A stretch of DNA of 64,000 nt from Meiothermus granaticius NBRC 107808 (GCF_003574355.1 NZ_QWLB01000001.1:1-64000), one strand, 5' to 3'. Positions 1-9,719 are shown, numbered from the stretch's first letter. Numbers and translations are program-made. Notes: a model not told the origin generated them from the sequence alone.

Positions 1-67
1 GCGCTACGGGGGCTTCGGGATTGGGGGGGAAACTGCGCCACTCGAGGGCATCGTAGGGGAGCTTCAT
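1..67 (-). CDS. Partial CDS, N-terminus only
   Basis: An ATG at 67 opens a minus-strand frame ([13 protein letters not shown]...) that stays open for 22 codons to the window edge. It is divergent from glgC. A TAAACT hexamer lies 9 nt upstream of the ATG and could be a -10 box for a leaderless transcript, since no ribosome-binding site is visible. Too little sequence is present to assign a family. It may be another carbohydrate gene given the glgC neighbour, but that is only a guess. Confidence 0.4.
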   Translation of the reverse strand, partial: MKLPYDALEWRSFPPNPEAPVA

Positions 68-166
68 GCGCAGAAGAGTTTACCAAGTGGGGGTGGATCC
101 CCGCTCCAACCTAACACCTGCTTCCCGTTGCCCTGCTATGCTAGAGCCAAAGGAGGAAACTACATC

Positions 167-1408
167 ATGTCGCTGCGGGTTCTCGGAATGATCCTGGCGG
201 GGGGCCAAGGTTCACGCCTCTACCCCCTTACCGCGAAGCGGGCTAAGCCCTCGGTACCGTTTGGGGCGCGCTACCGCATCATTGACTTCGTCCTCAACAA
301 CTTCCTCAACTCCGGTATTCACAGTATCTACGTTCTGACCCAGTTCAAGGCCCAGTCGCTGACCGAGCATGTGCAGCGGCACTGGCGCTTTGGGGGGATG
401 CTCGAGGACTTCTTCGTGCTGCTGGTTCCGGCCCAGATGTACCGCTACGAGGAACTCGGCCCGGTGTGGTACCGAGGTACCGCCGATGCGATCTACCAGA
501 ACCTCCACCTGGTCAACAACCACAAATCCGATGTGGTGGCCATCTTCGGTGGGGACCACATCTTCAAGATGAATGTGGCCCACATGATCGAGTACCACGC
601 CGATAACCGGGCGGATCTGACCATCGCGGCTTATCCGGTTCCCATCGAGCAGGCCAGCCGCTTCGGGGTGCTGCAGGTGGATGAGGGCTGGCGATTGGTC
701 GGCTTCCAGGAGAAGCCCAAGGAACCCACCCCCATTCCCGGCGATCCGGGCTGGGCCTTGGTCTCGATGGGCAACTACCTTTTCCGCACCGAGGCCTTAG
801 TCGAGCTGCTCGAGCACGACGCCAGGGAGCAGAACTCCTCGCACGATTTCGGCAAGGACGTGATCCCCCGGGCCCTGTCCGAGGGGTACCGCATCCAGGT
901 CTACGATTTCAAGCGCAACCCCATCCCTGGGCAGAGCGGCCCCAACACCTACTGGCGCGATGTGGGAACCCTGGACGCCTACTTCGAGGCCAGCATGGAC
1001 CTGATCGCGGTAACCCCGGAGTTCGACCTCTTCAACCCGGAGTGGCCGCTGCGGGCAGCCAACTTTAACTCTCCCCCCGCCAAGTTCGTGCACGAGGCCG
1101 GAAGCCGTACTGGTCAAGCCTTCAACAGCCTGATTGCGGGGGGCACCATCATCTCCGGCGGCACGGTGCGGGAATCGGTGATTTTCCGGCGCAGCCGGAT
1201 CAATTCCTACGCCCTGGTCGAGCGCAGCATCCTGTTCGACGGGGTGGAGGTTGGGCGTTATGCCAAGCTGAAGAACGTCATCGTGGACAAAAACGTGCGC
1301 ATCCCGCCCAACACCACCATTGGCTACGACCTGGAGGCCGACCGGGCCAGGGGGTTCACCGTAACCTCAGAGGGGATCGTGGTGGTGGGGAAGAGCTACC
1401 GATTCTAG
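167..1408 (+). CDS. glgC: Glucose-1-phosphate adenylyltransferase (ADP-glucose pyrophosphorylase)
   Basis: Makes ADP-glucose from ATP and glucose-1-phosphate, the committed step of bacterial glycogen synthesis in the cytosol. The 413-residue product has the N-terminal nucleotidyltransferase signature [11 protein letters not shown] followed by [11 protein letters not shown]. It also has the [10 protein letters not shown] segment around residue 130, and a C-terminal left-handed beta-helix part with ILFDGVEVG-type hexapeptides. The length is normal for the family. The start is set at 167 because AGGAGG (151-156) precedes it; an upstream in-frame ATG at 128 has no RBS and adds 13 unconserved residues. 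A short CCCCAG/CTGGGG inverted repeat after the stop (about 1422-1441) could help end transcription. Confidence 0.95.
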   Translation: MSLRVLGMILAGGQGSRLYPLTAKRAKPSVPFGARYRIIDFVLNNFLNSGIHSIYVLTQFKAQSLTEHVQRHWRFGGMLEDFFVLLVPAQMYRYEELGPVWYRGTADAIYQNLHLVNNHKSDVVAIFGGDHIFKMNVAHMIEYHADNRADLTIAAYPVPIEQASRFGVLQVDEGWRLVGFQEKPKEPTPIPGDPGWALVSMGNYLFRTEALVELLEHDAREQNSSHDFGKDVIPRALSEGYRIQVYDFKRNPIPGQSGPNTYWRDVGTLDAYFEASMDLIAVTPEFDLFNPEWPLRAANFNSPPAKFVHEAGSRTGQAFNSLIAGGTIISGGTVRESVIFRRSRINSYALVERSILFDGVEVGRYAKLKNVIVDKNVRIPPNTTIGYDLEADRARGFTVTSEGIVVVGKSYRF

Positions 1409-1487
1409 CCTGGAGCCCAAACCCCAGAGCGAGAAGCTGGGGTAGAATCCTTGGCGTTTAGCTCTCAGCCTTTGGCTTCCGGCATGT

Positions 1488-2177
1488 ATGGACAAGCACC
1501 CTGGCAAGGTTTTCTACCGCCTCACGCGCATTTTTCCGGGGGATGAACTCCCTGGGGGACGGGCTCCGGCGGCCAAGGTATACGCCAACCCCCTCGAGTC
1601 GGTGGATCTGCCCGAGCCCGCCCGGGACGGGGGTGCGGCGGTGTGGCGGGTGTTGTCGCGAATCTCGCCCACCACCCCCCAGGTTGGGGCCAGCATCAGC
1701 CCGGCCGAGCTGTCTCAGCTCCTGGCCCCGCTGGCGGTCAAGCGCGGGGCCCGAGGGTATCCCTCCGCCGGGGGGGCCTACCCGCTCGAGCTCTATCTGG
1801 GGGTGCAGCGCCTCCAGGACACCTTCCCTGGAACCTACCACTACGCCGCCAAACAGCACCAGCTCGAGCAGCTCACCGGCAAATTCGACCTGGCGGGGTG
1901 GCGGGCGGCCCTGATGGACTTGGAGGCCACCGAGCACTGCGCGGCCCTGCTGGTCTTCACCGCGGTGCCCGAGCGCAGCGAGGCGATGTTTGGGGTGCGC
2001 GGGTACCGCTACGCGCTCCTGGAGGCGGGGTATGCGGTAGGGGAGGTGATGGTGGCGGCCACCGCTTTGGGGCTGCAAGCCTACCCGGCAGAGACCTTCT
2101 ACGACGAGGAAATCCGCAAACTGTTAGGTTTGCCTGAAACCGAGCACCCGGTGGTGGTGTTGCTCCTGGGGCGTTAG
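1488..2177 (+). CDS. SagB-type nitroreductase-family protein
   Basis: A 229-residue protein of the FMN-dependent nitroreductase superfamily, closest in pattern to the SagB/ThcOx-type dehydrogenase branch. The support is the RGYPSAGGAYPLELYL segment (residues about 86-101), where the SAGG-x-YPLE motif is typical. Further support is the C-terminal LLEAGYAVGEVMVAATALGL helix, which corresponds to the family's G-x2-x-QN-L helix. Relatives oxidise azoline rings in peptide maturation, but many, including solitary ones in Thermaceae, have no known substrate. No cyclodehydratase or precursor-peptide gene lies nearby, so the substrate is unknown. It follows glgC on the same strand after 79 nt. A TAGAAT hexamer at 1443-1448 may be its own -10 box. 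Confidence 0.75.
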   Translation: MDKHPGKVFYRLTRIFPGDELPGGRAPAAKVYANPLESVDLPEPARDGGAAVWRVLSRISPTTPQVGASISPAELSQLLAPLAVKRGARGYPSAGGAYPLELYLGVQRLQDTFPGTYHYAAKQHQLEQLTGKFDLAGWRAALMDLEATEHCAALLVFTAVPERSEAMFGVRGYRYALLEAGYAVGEVMVAATALGLQAYPAETFYDEEIRKLLGLPETEHPVVVLLLGR

Positions 2178-2202
2178 GTTCCTGAGCCTGCGGTGGGGGC
2201 GC

Positions 2203-4056
2203 TCACTTGAGGTGGGTGTTCCACCACTCGAGGTAGGCCTTCAGCCGCGCGACCCGCCGGTCGGGGCGGCCTCCCCGGGAGAGCTCGTGGCCTTCCTCGG
2301 GTACCCGAAAAAACCGGGTGGGCACGCCCTTTTGTAGCAGCAGGGTATACCAGGTCTCGCCCTGGTCAATGGGGCAGCGGTGGTCTTGCTCGGAGTGAAC
2401 CACCAGGGTGGGGGTGCGTACTTGGTGCACCAGGCTCAGGGGGCTCTTTTGCCAGAGCACCTCGGGCCGCTCCCAGGGGGTGGCCCCTAGCTCGAGCCAG
2501 GTGAAGCGGGGCCCGATATCCGAGGCCCCAAAAAAGCTGAACCAGTTGCAGATGCTGCGGTCGGTGACGGCAGCCCTAAAGCGATCCGGGTGACGCGCGG
2601 TGAGCCAGTTGGTCATGTAGCCCCCATACGAACCCCCGGCCACCCCAACCCGGTTTGGGTCCACCGGGAAGGCCTCCAGCACCCTCTCCAAAAAGCCCAG
2701 CAGGTCGGCCTCGTCCACCTCTCCCCAGCGGGCCTCGAGCGCGGCGAACTCCTGGCCGTAGCCGGTAGAGCCCCTGGGGTTGGCGTAGGCTACCGCAAAC
2801 CCGGCGGCTCGGAAGAGCTGGAGCTGGAGCATCAGCGCATGCCCGAAGGCGGTGTGGGGCCCCCCGTGGATGTAGAGGATCAGCGGGTGGGGCCCCTCTC
2901 CCTCCGGCATCAGCACCCACCCGGGCACCTGATGCCCCTCGGGGGCCGTGTAGCTGACGGGCTGAGGCTGGGCCAGGCCGGTCAGGGTTTCGGCGTTGGG
3001 ATCGAAGAGAACCTCGCCGTTCTTGACCAGCCGGGCTCCATGCACCGAGGTCTCGGAGAGGGTATACAGCTCATCGCCGCAGAAGGCATATCCCAGGATG
3101 CTCTCGTGGGCTTCGGTGAGGTAGCTGCACTCCCCCTGCGGGGTGACCTCCAGCAGTCGGGCGCCGCCGGCCTCGGTGACCACGGCGTAGAGGTTGCCGT
3201 CCGGCCCTACCCGGGGGGTCTGCACCCCGCTGCCCATGCGCATATCGGAATTCACCGTGTTGAGAAAACTGCCCTGGGCCAGCAGGCGGATCTCCCCGTT
3301 GAGGGCGCGGTGATAGAGCCGGGCCTCGGTGCCGCCGCCGTGCTCATAGGCATGGGCCAGGTAGGCCAATCCCCCGTCTGGGGTGGGCTCGAGCCCGCTG
3401 ATGGGCCCCACCCCACCGAAGAGTTCCGCCACCCGGCCCTCCAGATCCAGCCAGTAGGCCCGCTGGATATCGTTCCAGTGCTCCTGCTTTGAGCCCGGAG
3501 CCACCAGGTACAGCCCATCGGAGGCCGAGTTCCAGACCACCTCCTCGATGTCCACCGGCCACCCCAGCAGCTTGCGGGGCTGGCCCCCTTCGAGCAGCCA
3601 AACCTCGCGGGGCTGGGTGGGCAGGGCACCTCGGGCATCGAACTTGACCGGCCAGTCCTCGTAAACCCTGGGCTCATCGGGCTTGGGGGCCTGGTAGTCG
3701 CCGCGGGTGAGCAGCGCAATCTTGGAGCCGTCGGGGCTCACCTTGTAGCCCTCAACCCCGGCTTTTAGCTGGGTGATCTGCTCGGGCTCGCCGCCGGTCA
3801 GTGGTAGCCGGAACAGCTGTTGGGCCTTCTCGACCTTCCGCAGAAAGTAGATGGCCTGCCCCTTCCAGAGAGGGTTTTTGGCCTCCCCCTGGGTGAGCAG
3901 ACGCAGCCCCTGATCCCAGGTGGCCAGGCGAGAGCGGTACCTGGGGGGCTCGTTCTGGGGGGTTTCAATATCGGTCAGGATGAAAAGGGGCTGGCCGTTG
4001 GGGCCTTCGGTCAGGCTGGAGAGAAACTGGAGCCGGTAGATCAGTTCGGGGTTCAC
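2203..4056 (-). CDS. S9-family prolyl oligopeptidase / acylaminoacyl-peptidase
   Basis: A serine peptidase of 617 residues with an N-terminal beta-propeller (WD40/DPP-like repeats, about 1-370) and a C-terminal alpha/beta-hydrolase domain. The nucleophile elbow is GGSYGGYMTNW. The acid Asp is in VVHSEQDHRCP and the base His is in PEEGHELSRGG. The order and spacing match the acylaminoacyl-peptidase/dipeptidyl-peptidase group, which trims short peptides. No signal peptide is seen, so it is probably cytosolic. The start is GTG with no RBS, but TATTCT sits exactly 7 nt upstream, which suggests a leaderless mRNA. It is convergent with the nitroreductase gene, 25 nt away. Confidence 0.92.
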   Translation of the reverse strand: MNPELIYRLQFLSSLTEGPNGQPLFILTDIETPQNEPPRYRSRLATWDQGLRLLTQGEAKNPLWKGQAIYFLRKVEKAQQLFRLPLTGGEPEQITQLKAGVEGYKVSPDGSKIALLTRGDYQAPKPDEPRVYEDWPVKFDARGALPTQPREVWLLEGGQPRKLLGWPVDIEEVVWNSASDGLYLVAPGSKQEHWNDIQRAYWLDLEGRVAELFGGVGPISGLEPTPDGGLAYLAHAYEHGGGTEARLYHRALNGEIRLLAQGSFLNTVNSDMRMGSGVQTPRVGPDGNLYAVVTEAGGARLLEVTPQGECSYLTEAHESILGYAFCGDELYTLSETSVHGARLVKNGEVLFDPNAETLTGLAQPQPVSYTAPEGHQVPGWVLMPEGEGPHPLILYIHGGPHTAFGHALMLQLQLFRAAGFAVAYANPRGSTGYGQEFAALEARWGEVDEADLLGFLERVLEAFPVDPNRVGVAGGSYGGYMTNWLTARHPDRFRAAVTDRSICNWFSFFGASDIGPRFTWLELGATPWERPEVLWQKSPLSLVHQVRTPTLVVHSEQDHRCPIDQGETWYTLLLQKGVPTRFFRVPEEGHELSRGGRPDRRVARLKAYLEWWNTHLK

Positions 4057-4095
4057 AGCCCACAGAATACCTGACCGATGGGTCAGAAGCCTACC

Positions 4096-5310
4096 CTAGG
4101 GCCGCTGGGGGAAGGTGACGGTGTATTCCAGGGTACGGCTCTGCCCTGGAGCCAAGGTGAACTTGAGCCGGTAACCCTCGGGGGTGCGCTCGGCGCCCTG
4201 GATCTCGAGCGTGAAGGGTTGCGGAAAGGACTCCCCCAGCTCGACCTCTATGGGGTAGGTTTTGGGGTTTTGCACGGTGGTGATGACCCGGTAGGTGTTT
4301 TGGGCGCGCGGCTCGAGGCGGCGCAGGGCTCGGCCTTCGGGGTCTGGGCCCAGGATCAGGCGGACCTCACCGCCCTTGGCGGTGTCGGGCATTGAGGCCT
4401 GCCCCACAAAGGTGCTGCCCTCGCGGAGGCTCACCGTGCCCGCGGCCAGGTTTTCGGGGGCTTGGAAGCGGTAACCACGGGCGAAGGTCAACTCTTGGGC
4501 GCTGCTGAAGCCGCCCTGGTAGCGCCAGAGGTAGACCGGGGCCACCGGGCTGCGCAGGAAGGGGAGCTCGAGGCTGCCGGGCTCGAGGGTGATCTCCCCC
4601 GGCAGTTTGTAGCGGTAAGTTCCCCCGGCCTCCCCCACGAACTCGGCCATGGCCAGATCGGCCATCATGGGGGCGGCCCCTGGGGTGCGGCCCAAGGGCA
4701 TTCCCCGTCCCTCCACCACCGGCACCACCCCGGCCACCAGCTCGGTACGGCCCAGTTGCACGGCCCGGTCCAGGCTGTTGTTCAAGGAGGCCCAGCCCAC
4801 CAGCTCGCCATTTTCCAGGGTATAGCGCAGGTTCCAGCTCACCGCCCGGGTCAGGTAGCTCAAGCGGGCCGGGCCGCTGCCTTGGTAGCGAAAGGTGATC
4901 TTGGGGCCGGTAAGCCCACTAAACCCGCTGGGGTCGGGGTAACCGATGGGCCCAGGCAGTCCCACCAGGTAGCGCCCCTCGTAGAGGAACAGATTTTTGT
5001 CGGCACTGACCACGGTGGCCTCGCGCCACTGCCCCTCCCAGAAGAACTGCACCTTTTTGCCCACATAGGCGGTGAGGGGATTGGGCGCTGCGGCCTGAAT
5101 CTGCCGGGACTGCTCGAGCACCCCACTCAGCCGCAGGGTTCCCGGGATCAGGTTGTCGTACCAGGCCTCGCCGGGCTCCCAAACCCACTGGCCCGGCAGC
5201 AGGTTCTGCTCCTGCTTCAGTTCGGCAAACCCTCGGTATAGGGTGGATTCTTGGGCCTCGCTCATGCCCAATAGGGTAATCGTGCTCAGGGCCAACAGCC
5301 AATGCTTCAT
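4096..5310 (-). CDS. Secreted DUF4139-type protein
   Basis: A 404-residue protein with a cleavable signal peptide (MKHWLLALSTITLLGMSEAQ). The central region (about 150-215) has LSYLTRAVSWNLRYTL and a following WASLNNSLDRAVQLGRTELVAG-like stretch. This resembles the DUF4139 pattern (YL..g..W...Y.l....N.t...w....l.LvaG). The end is rich in beta-strand (RTLEYTVTFP). DUF4139 proteins are exported beta-rich proteins of unknown role. The ATG is preceded by TTTACT at 6 nt, a weaker version of the leaderless arrangement seen elsewhere here. It lies upstream of the S9 peptidase on the same strand with a 39-nt gap, so the two may be cotranscribed. Confidence 0.7.
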   Translation of the reverse strand: MKHWLLALSTITLLGMSEAQESTLYRGFAELKQEQNLLPGQWVWEPGEAWYDNLIPGTLRLSGVLEQSRQIQAAAPNPLTAYVGKKVQFFWEGQWREATVVSADKNLFLYEGRYLVGLPGPIGYPDPSGFSGLTGPKITFRYQGSGPARLSYLTRAVSWNLRYTLENGELVGWASLNNSLDRAVQLGRTELVAGVVPVVEGRGMPLGRTPGAAPMMADLAMAEFVGEAGGTYRYKLPGEITLEPGSLELPFLRSPVAPVYLWRYQGGFSSAQELTFARGYRFQAPENLAAGTVSLREGSTFVGQASMPDTAKGGEVRLILGPDPEGRALRRLEPRAQNTYRVITTVQNPKTYPIEVELGESFPQPFTLEIQGAERTPEGYRLKFTLAPGQSRTLEYTVTFPQRP

Positions 5311-5383
5311 GGGGCCAGTAAAGCATTCCCCGCTCGGTCAAGGGTGAGAATGGGTTCAGGCCAGATTAACCGGGGCTCGGGGC

Positions 5384-6577
5384 CTACCCTACCGCCTCGA
5401 GGGCCAGGGCCACCGAACCCCCGGTGCCGTGGCAGATGGCGGCCAAGCCGCGCTCCTTGCGGTGGGTGTGCAGGGCGTGGATCAGCGTGGTCAGGATCCG
5501 CGCCCCCGAGGCCCCGATGGGGTGGCCCAAGGCGATGGCCCCCCCGTGGATGTTGAGCTGTTCTAGGGGCAGCCCCAGCAGGCGGTGGAAGAGGAGGTTG
5601 TTGAGGGCGAAGGCCTCGTTGTTCTCGAACAGGTCAAAATCCGCGATGCTCAGGTGGAGCTTGCCGAGCAGCTTTCGGACCGCAGGCACCGGGGCTTCCG
5701 GGAAGCGCCAGGGTGCTCCTGCCGCCCAGCTCGAGCCCAGGATTCGGGCCAGGGGCTTTAGGCCGTGCTGCCGGACCGCCTCACCGCTGGCCAGAACCAA
5801 GGCCGCGGCCCCATCGGAGATCTGCGAGGCGTTTCCAGCGGTCAGCACCCCGTCTTGGCGAAAGGCCGGGCGCAGGGCCGCCAGGGTCTCGAGGCGGGCA
5901 TCGGGACGCACCCCCTCATCCTGCTGGAAGAGCTCTGTTCCCTTGCGGGTTTTGAGCTCGAGCGGGGCGATCTCCTGGCGAAAGTAGCCGGCTTCCTGGG
6001 CCTGGGCAGCCCGCCGGTTGGACTCCACTGCGATCTGGTCCAATTCGGTGCGGGTCGCGCCAAACTCGGCAGCCAGCCGCTCCGCCTGTTCGCCCATGGC
6101 CTCGCCGGTGAAGGGATCGGATAGCCCATCGCGCTGAAGAATGTCCTGCAGGGCTTCGGGGGCTCCGGCCAGATACTTGTACCCCCATCGGGCCCGGCTG
6201 CTGAGATAAAACCCGGCCCCGCTCATGCTTTCCATCCCGCCGACCAGCACCAGCTCCGCATCCTGGTTTTGGATGGCCAGCGCACCGCTGACCGCCGCCT
6301 GCATCCCCGAGGCACAAACCATGTCTACGGCATAGCCGTCCACGCTCTCGGGAATTCCGGCCTGAAGGGCGGCCTGGCGGGGGGGGAGCTGGCCCTGCCC
6401 GGCCTGCAGGACCTGCCCGAAAACATAGAGGTCCAGGGCCTCGCCCTGAACCCCGGCCTTGGCCAAGGCTGCCTTCATCACATGGGCGCCGAGCTGGACG
6501 GGGGAGAAGTCCTTCAGGCTCCCGCCGAATTTACCGATGGCGGTGCGAACCGCTGAGACCACATACACTTCGCGCAT
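5384..6577 (-). CDS. Acetyl-CoA acetyltransferase (thiolase)
   Basis: A 397-residue thiolase catalysing acetoacetyl-CoA formation or the last step of beta-oxidation. The acyl-accepting Cys88 is in MVCASGMQA. The NEAFA motif is present, His352 is in GGAIALGHPIG, and the second catalytic Cys382 is in ICHGTGGSVALALE. All catalytic residues are in place and the length is normal. Sequence alone does not separate biosynthetic from degradative thiolases. A TAAAAT hexamer 7 nt before the ATG points to a leaderless transcript. The gene is 10 nt downstream of scpA on the same strand. Confidence 0.93.
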   Translation of the reverse strand: MREVYVVSAVRTAIGKFGGSLKDFSPVQLGAHVMKAALAKAGVQGEALDLYVFGQVLQAGQGQLPPRQAALQAGIPESVDGYAVDMVCASGMQAAVSGALAIQNQDAELVLVGGMESMSGAGFYLSSRARWGYKYLAGAPEALQDILQRDGLSDPFTGEAMGEQAERLAAEFGATRTELDQIAVESNRRAAQAQEAGYFRQEIAPLELKTRKGTELFQQDEGVRPDARLETLAALRPAFRQDGVLTAGNASQISDGAAALVLASGEAVRQHGLKPLARILGSSWAAGAPWRFPEAPVPAVRKLLGKLHLSIADFDLFENNEAFALNNLLFHRLLGLPLEQLNIHGGAIALGHPIGASGARILTTLIHALHTHRKERGLAAICHGTGGSVALALEAVG

Positions 6578-6587
6578 AACCTGTATT

Positions 6588-7301
6588 TTATGCCAAAGGG
6601 AGGGACCTCGAGCCGCGGCGGGATTCCATCTGTTCCGAGGCAGGGGGGATCAGCTCCACCTCGAGGGGGCCGAAGTTTGCCTCCTGGTGAAGCGCTACCT
6701 CCTCCAGGCGCTTGGCTTCCAGCAGCGAGGCGAAGGCCACCGTCTGCTCGCTCCAGCCCTTGAGGGGAAGCTGGGAAAACAGGCTGCGCCGGACCTTGGC
6801 CAAGAAGTGGAAAATCCGGCCCCAGGCCTCGCGCAGACCAAAGCGCTCGGGTTCCAGCCGCAGCTCGGCCCGCCGGGCGAAGGGCTCGGCTGCACGCACC
6901 AGCACCTCGATGCTGAGTTTGCGCAGCCGGCGGTCTTTGGGCAGAGGGGGGGGTGGGACCGGCAGCACCCGAGCCCGCTCCCGGGCCCGCTCCTCGAGGA
7001 ACACGATGGCCTCTTCGAGCGCGACCAGGTGCTCGAGAAGGGCCGGAGCTTCCTCGTCCTCTTCCTCGGCCGGGAGGGAAGGGGGGTGGGGGGCGAAGGC
7101 CCGCAGCTTGTAGAGCACCAGCTCGGCCAGAATCGGCAGGAGCTCGCTGCGCTCGGCCAGCTCGAGGGCGCCTACCTGGGCCAGGGCTTGGTCAACCAGC
7201 TCTAAAACCGGCAGCTCCGCAGCGGCGATCTTCCCCCTGCGCACAGCCTCAAAAAGCGCCTTGGGGGGGCCGCTGAACTGGGCAAAGTGCAGCTGAATCA
7301 T
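6588..7301 (-). CDS. scpA: Segregation and condensation protein A
   Basis: A 237-residue kleisin subunit of the bacterial SMC-ScpAB condensin, which links Smc heads during chromosome segregation. The N-terminus (LHFAQFSGPPKALFEAV) is the ScpA SMC-binding helix region, the centre is an acidic linker (EEEDEEAP, about residue 79), and the C-terminus is a winged-helix-like region (GWSEQTVAFASLLEAKRLEE). The ATG overlaps the trpS stop by four bases (ATGA), which indicates translational coupling. scpB is not in the window. Confidence 0.85.
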   Translation of the reverse strand: MIQLHFAQFSGPPKALFEAVRRGKIAAAELPVLELVDQALAQVGALELAERSELLPILAELVLYKLRAFAPHPPSLPAEEEDEEAPALLEHLVALEEAIVFLEERARERARVLPVPPPPLPKDRRLRKLSIEVLVRAAEPFARRAELRLEPERFGLREAWGRIFHFLAKVRRSLFSQLPLKGWSEQTVAFASLLEAKRLEEVALHQEANFGPLEVELIPPASEQMESRRGSRSLPLA

Positions 7302-8311
7302 GCCGGGGTTTGGCGGCGGGGCAGGGGCAGCAGTCCGAACTTCTCGCGCACCTCCTCCAGGGTGGCTCGAGCGATGGCCCGGGCTCGGCGGGCCCCATCC
7401 TCCAGGGCATCCAACACCCGGGCGGGCTCGGCCCTCAGCCCCTCGGCCCGCTGCCGGATGGGGCGCAGGGTTTTCATCATCTCCTGCATCAGGAGCTCCT
7501 TGACCACCAAGGTGCCGATTCCGCGCCGGGCATACTCCTCGCGCAGCACCTGGACCAGCTCGGCGGGGGCGAAATAGCTCAGAAACTTGAACACCACGCT
7601 GCGCTCAGGGTCCCCAGGGTCGGAGAGGCGGATCCGCGCGGGGTCATCCGGCATGGTGCGAATTTTGGCCCAGATGCTGGCCTCATCCTCGAGCAGCCCG
7701 ATGGTGTTCCCCACCGATTTGCTCATTTTGGCCTTCCCATCCACCCCCGGAACCCGGGGCGCATTGGGGTTGAGGTAGATCTGGGGCTCGGGGAAGGTTT
7801 CGCCGTACTCGAGGTTCCAGCGGCGGGCGATCTCCCGGGCCAGCTCCAGGTGCTGGGTTTGGTCATCGCCGACCGGCACGGTATCGGCCTTGTAGATCAA
7901 GATGTCTGCCGCCATCAGCACCGGGTACATCAGGAGCCCGGCGGGAACGCTCTCGAGCTTGGCGGCCTTGTCCTTGAACTGGGTCATGCGGGTGAGGTCG
8001 CCGTAGGGGGTTTGGGTGGTGAATACCCAGGCCAGCTCGGTGTGTTCAGGGACATGGGACTGGACGAACAGGATCACCTTGTCAGGGTCAAGCCCGGCGG
8101 CGATGTTGAGGAGCGCGGCTTCAAAAGTGCGCTGGGCCAGGAGGTGCTTGTCGTAGGCGGCGGGATTGGTGGGGGCGTGGTAGTCCACGATGCAGTAAAT
8201 CGCGTCGCGCCCCAGCCGTTCGCCCAGGGCCACATAGTTGACCATGGCCCCGAGGTAGTTGCCGATGTGGAGGTCGCCGGTGGGCTGAATGCCGGAAAAA
8301 ACCCGTTTCAC
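7298..8311 (-). CDS. trpS: Tryptophanyl-tRNA synthetase
   Basis: Charges tRNA-Trp with tryptophan. It is a class I synthetase of 337 residues. VKRVFSGIQPTGDLHIGNYLG carries the HIGH-like HIGN at about residues 15-18, and the KMSKS loop is in GKAKMSKSVG. The start is placed at GTG 8311, where family alignments begin. TATTCT lies 7 nt upstream, so the mRNA is probably leaderless. The longer frame to 8425 would run into the divergent protease gene and adds residues foreign to the family. Confidence 0.95.
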   Translation of the reverse strand: MKRVFSGIQPTGDLHIGNYLGAMVNYVALGERLGRDAIYCIVDYHAPTNPAAYDKHLLAQRTFEAALLNIAAGLDPDKVILFVQSHVPEHTELAWVFTTQTPYGDLTRMTQFKDKAAKLESVPAGLLMYPVLMAADILIYKADTVPVGDDQTQHLELAREIARRWNLEYGETFPEPQIYLNPNAPRVPGVDGKAKMSKSVGNTIGLLEDEASIWAKIRTMPDDPARIRLSDPGDPERSVVFKFLSYFAPAELVQVLREEYARRGIGTLVVKELLMQEMMKTLRPIRQRAEGLRAEPARVLDALEDGARRARAIARATLEEVREKFGLLPLPRRQTPA

Positions 8312-8403
8312 AAGGGCTAGAATACCAAAAGAAGGCCTGGGGGGCTGGGAGGCCGGTTCTAAGTTTTCAGCTTGTTTCATCTTGGATCCCCTAATCTGGG
8401 TGC

Positions 8404-9444
8404 ATGCGGCGATCTTGGCTGGCAATAGCGGTGCTGGCGTACCTGGCCACTTTGGCGGCGGTGATTCATGCCCAGTCGGCGAACCCCCCGGTTCCGGCGG
8501 TCCTTACGGAAGGGATGCGCAAGGAGCTCGAGGGGGTCTACACCCAAAGCCACCCGGCTGCGGTGCGGATCGAGACGGTTCCCGAGGGCACAGGCTCAGG
8601 GTTTTTCATCAGCGCAGACGGGCGGGTCATGACCGCCTATCACGTGATCCGCGATGCCACCAGCTTTCAGGTGCTTACCGCCAAGGGGCAGCGCTTCCCA
8701 GCGACCGTGGTGGGCTATGACGAGTACCGCGATCTGGCCCTGCTGCAGGTGCGGGCCCCGGTATCGCTGCCCTTTCTGGAGCTCGATACCGAGCGCAACC
8801 CCAAAGCCGGAGACCCCATGCTGGCCATCGGTAATTCCCGTGGGGAGTTCATCGCCCCGCGCTATGGGCTCGTCACCTCGGTGAGCCGTGACATCTTCCC
8901 CTTCTTCAACTCCCTGGCGATTTCCTCCACCCTGCCCCTGGCCCCTGGGGACTCCGGTGGCCCGGTGCTGAACCGCGAGGGCAAAGTGGTGGCGGTGGTG
9001 ATTGCGATCGGGGTGAACAACGGGGTGTTTGAAAGCTACCTCTCGCCCTTGCACAACCAGCTCGAGCTGCTGCGCAGCCTCCAGGCCGGGCGCAAGCACA
9101 GCGTGCCCTATATAGGGGTGCAGCTCTTCCAGATTGATGATGAGGTGGCCGCTCAGCTGGGGATCCCCAAAGAGGGGGTGCTGATTCGTGGGCTGCTGCC
9201 GGGTGGGGCGGCCCAGAAGGCCGGGCTGCGGCCTTTTGTGGCCCGAATGGAAAACGGCAAGGAGGTGTACGAGTTCGATGTGATCCTCCAGGCCGATGGC
9301 CGCAGCTTCAACAGCGTGGAGGAGCTGCAGCGCTATGTGCGCAGCAAAGAGGTGGGGGATAGCATACTGCTCACCATTCGGCGGGGAGGGAACACCTTTA
9401 AGGTGCCGGTGATCCTGGCCCCTAATCCAGAGAACCGCACCTGA
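8404..9444 (+). CDS. HtrA/DegP-like serine protease with PDZ domain
   Basis: A 346-residue exported protease for envelope protein quality control. An N-terminal signal or anchor segment (about 5-24) is followed by a trypsin-like domain. The catalytic triad is His80 (TAYHVI), Asp110 (YRDLALLQV) and Ser184 (PGDSGGPVL). One PDZ domain follows at about 235-340 (YIGVQLFQI, GVLIRGLLPGGAAQKAGL). TAATCT ends 6 nt before the ATG, so it is probably leaderless. It is divergent from trpS and the two transcripts start about 90 nt apart. Confidence 0.92.
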   Translation: MRRSWLAIAVLAYLATLAAVIHAQSANPPVPAVLTEGMRKELEGVYTQSHPAAVRIETVPEGTGSGFFISADGRVMTAYHVIRDATSFQVLTAKGQRFPATVVGYDEYRDLALLQVRAPVSLPFLELDTERNPKAGDPMLAIGNSRGEFIAPRYGLVTSVSRDIFPFFNSLAISSTLPLAPGDSGGPVLNREGKVVAVVIAIGVNNGVFESYLSPLHNQLELLRSLQAGRKHSVPYIGVQLFQIDDEVAAQLGIPKEGVLIRGLLPGGAAQKAGLRPFVARMENGKEVYEFDVILQADGRSFNSVEELQRYVRSKEVGDSILLTIRRGGNTFKVPVILAPNPENRT

Positions 9445-9557
9445 TCCCTTAGGGGAGTGGAGGCGTTACTCGAGCCCGCGCCGGCGGTGATATTTGACCT
9501 TGCAGATCCCGGCTGGCGGAGTAGGCTTGGGCTGTAGTTCGGAAGGTAACCCCTTCC

Positions 9558-9632
9558 CTCGGAGGCGAAGAAGCCTACCCTGCATTTGGGCGCTTGGGGT
9601 ACGCAGAGCCAGTAGCGCAACCGGCCGAGAGC
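9558..9632. repeat. Duplicated upstream element, copy 1
   Basis: First of two imperfect copies, about 163 nt apart, in the gap before the subtilase gene. It shares CGGAGGCGA (9560-9568) and a 27-nt block at 9606-9632 with copy 2; the block has 24 of 27 identical positions, key word GCAACCGGCCGAG. CTCGG (9558-9562) can pair with CCGAG (9625-9629), closing a stem around the unit. It may be a structured 5' leader or a DNA-binding module. I do not recognise it as any known riboswitch. Confidence 0.6.
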
Positions 9633-9719
9633 TAAAACTTGCACCAACCCTGCAATTCACCTCATCGGTGGGCTCTCGCCAAATAGCCGCCCAGCCTAGG
9701 CCCTAGGCCGTATAGGGCG

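Noticed and set aside
2590-3492. Long frame antisense to the S9 peptidase
   Set aside because: A shadow frame caused by high GC; the opposite strand has clear catalytic motifs.
9333-9660. Minus-strand frames over the subtilase leader
   Set aside because: They overlap the protease gene end and the repeat, have no RBS and show no protein-like composition.
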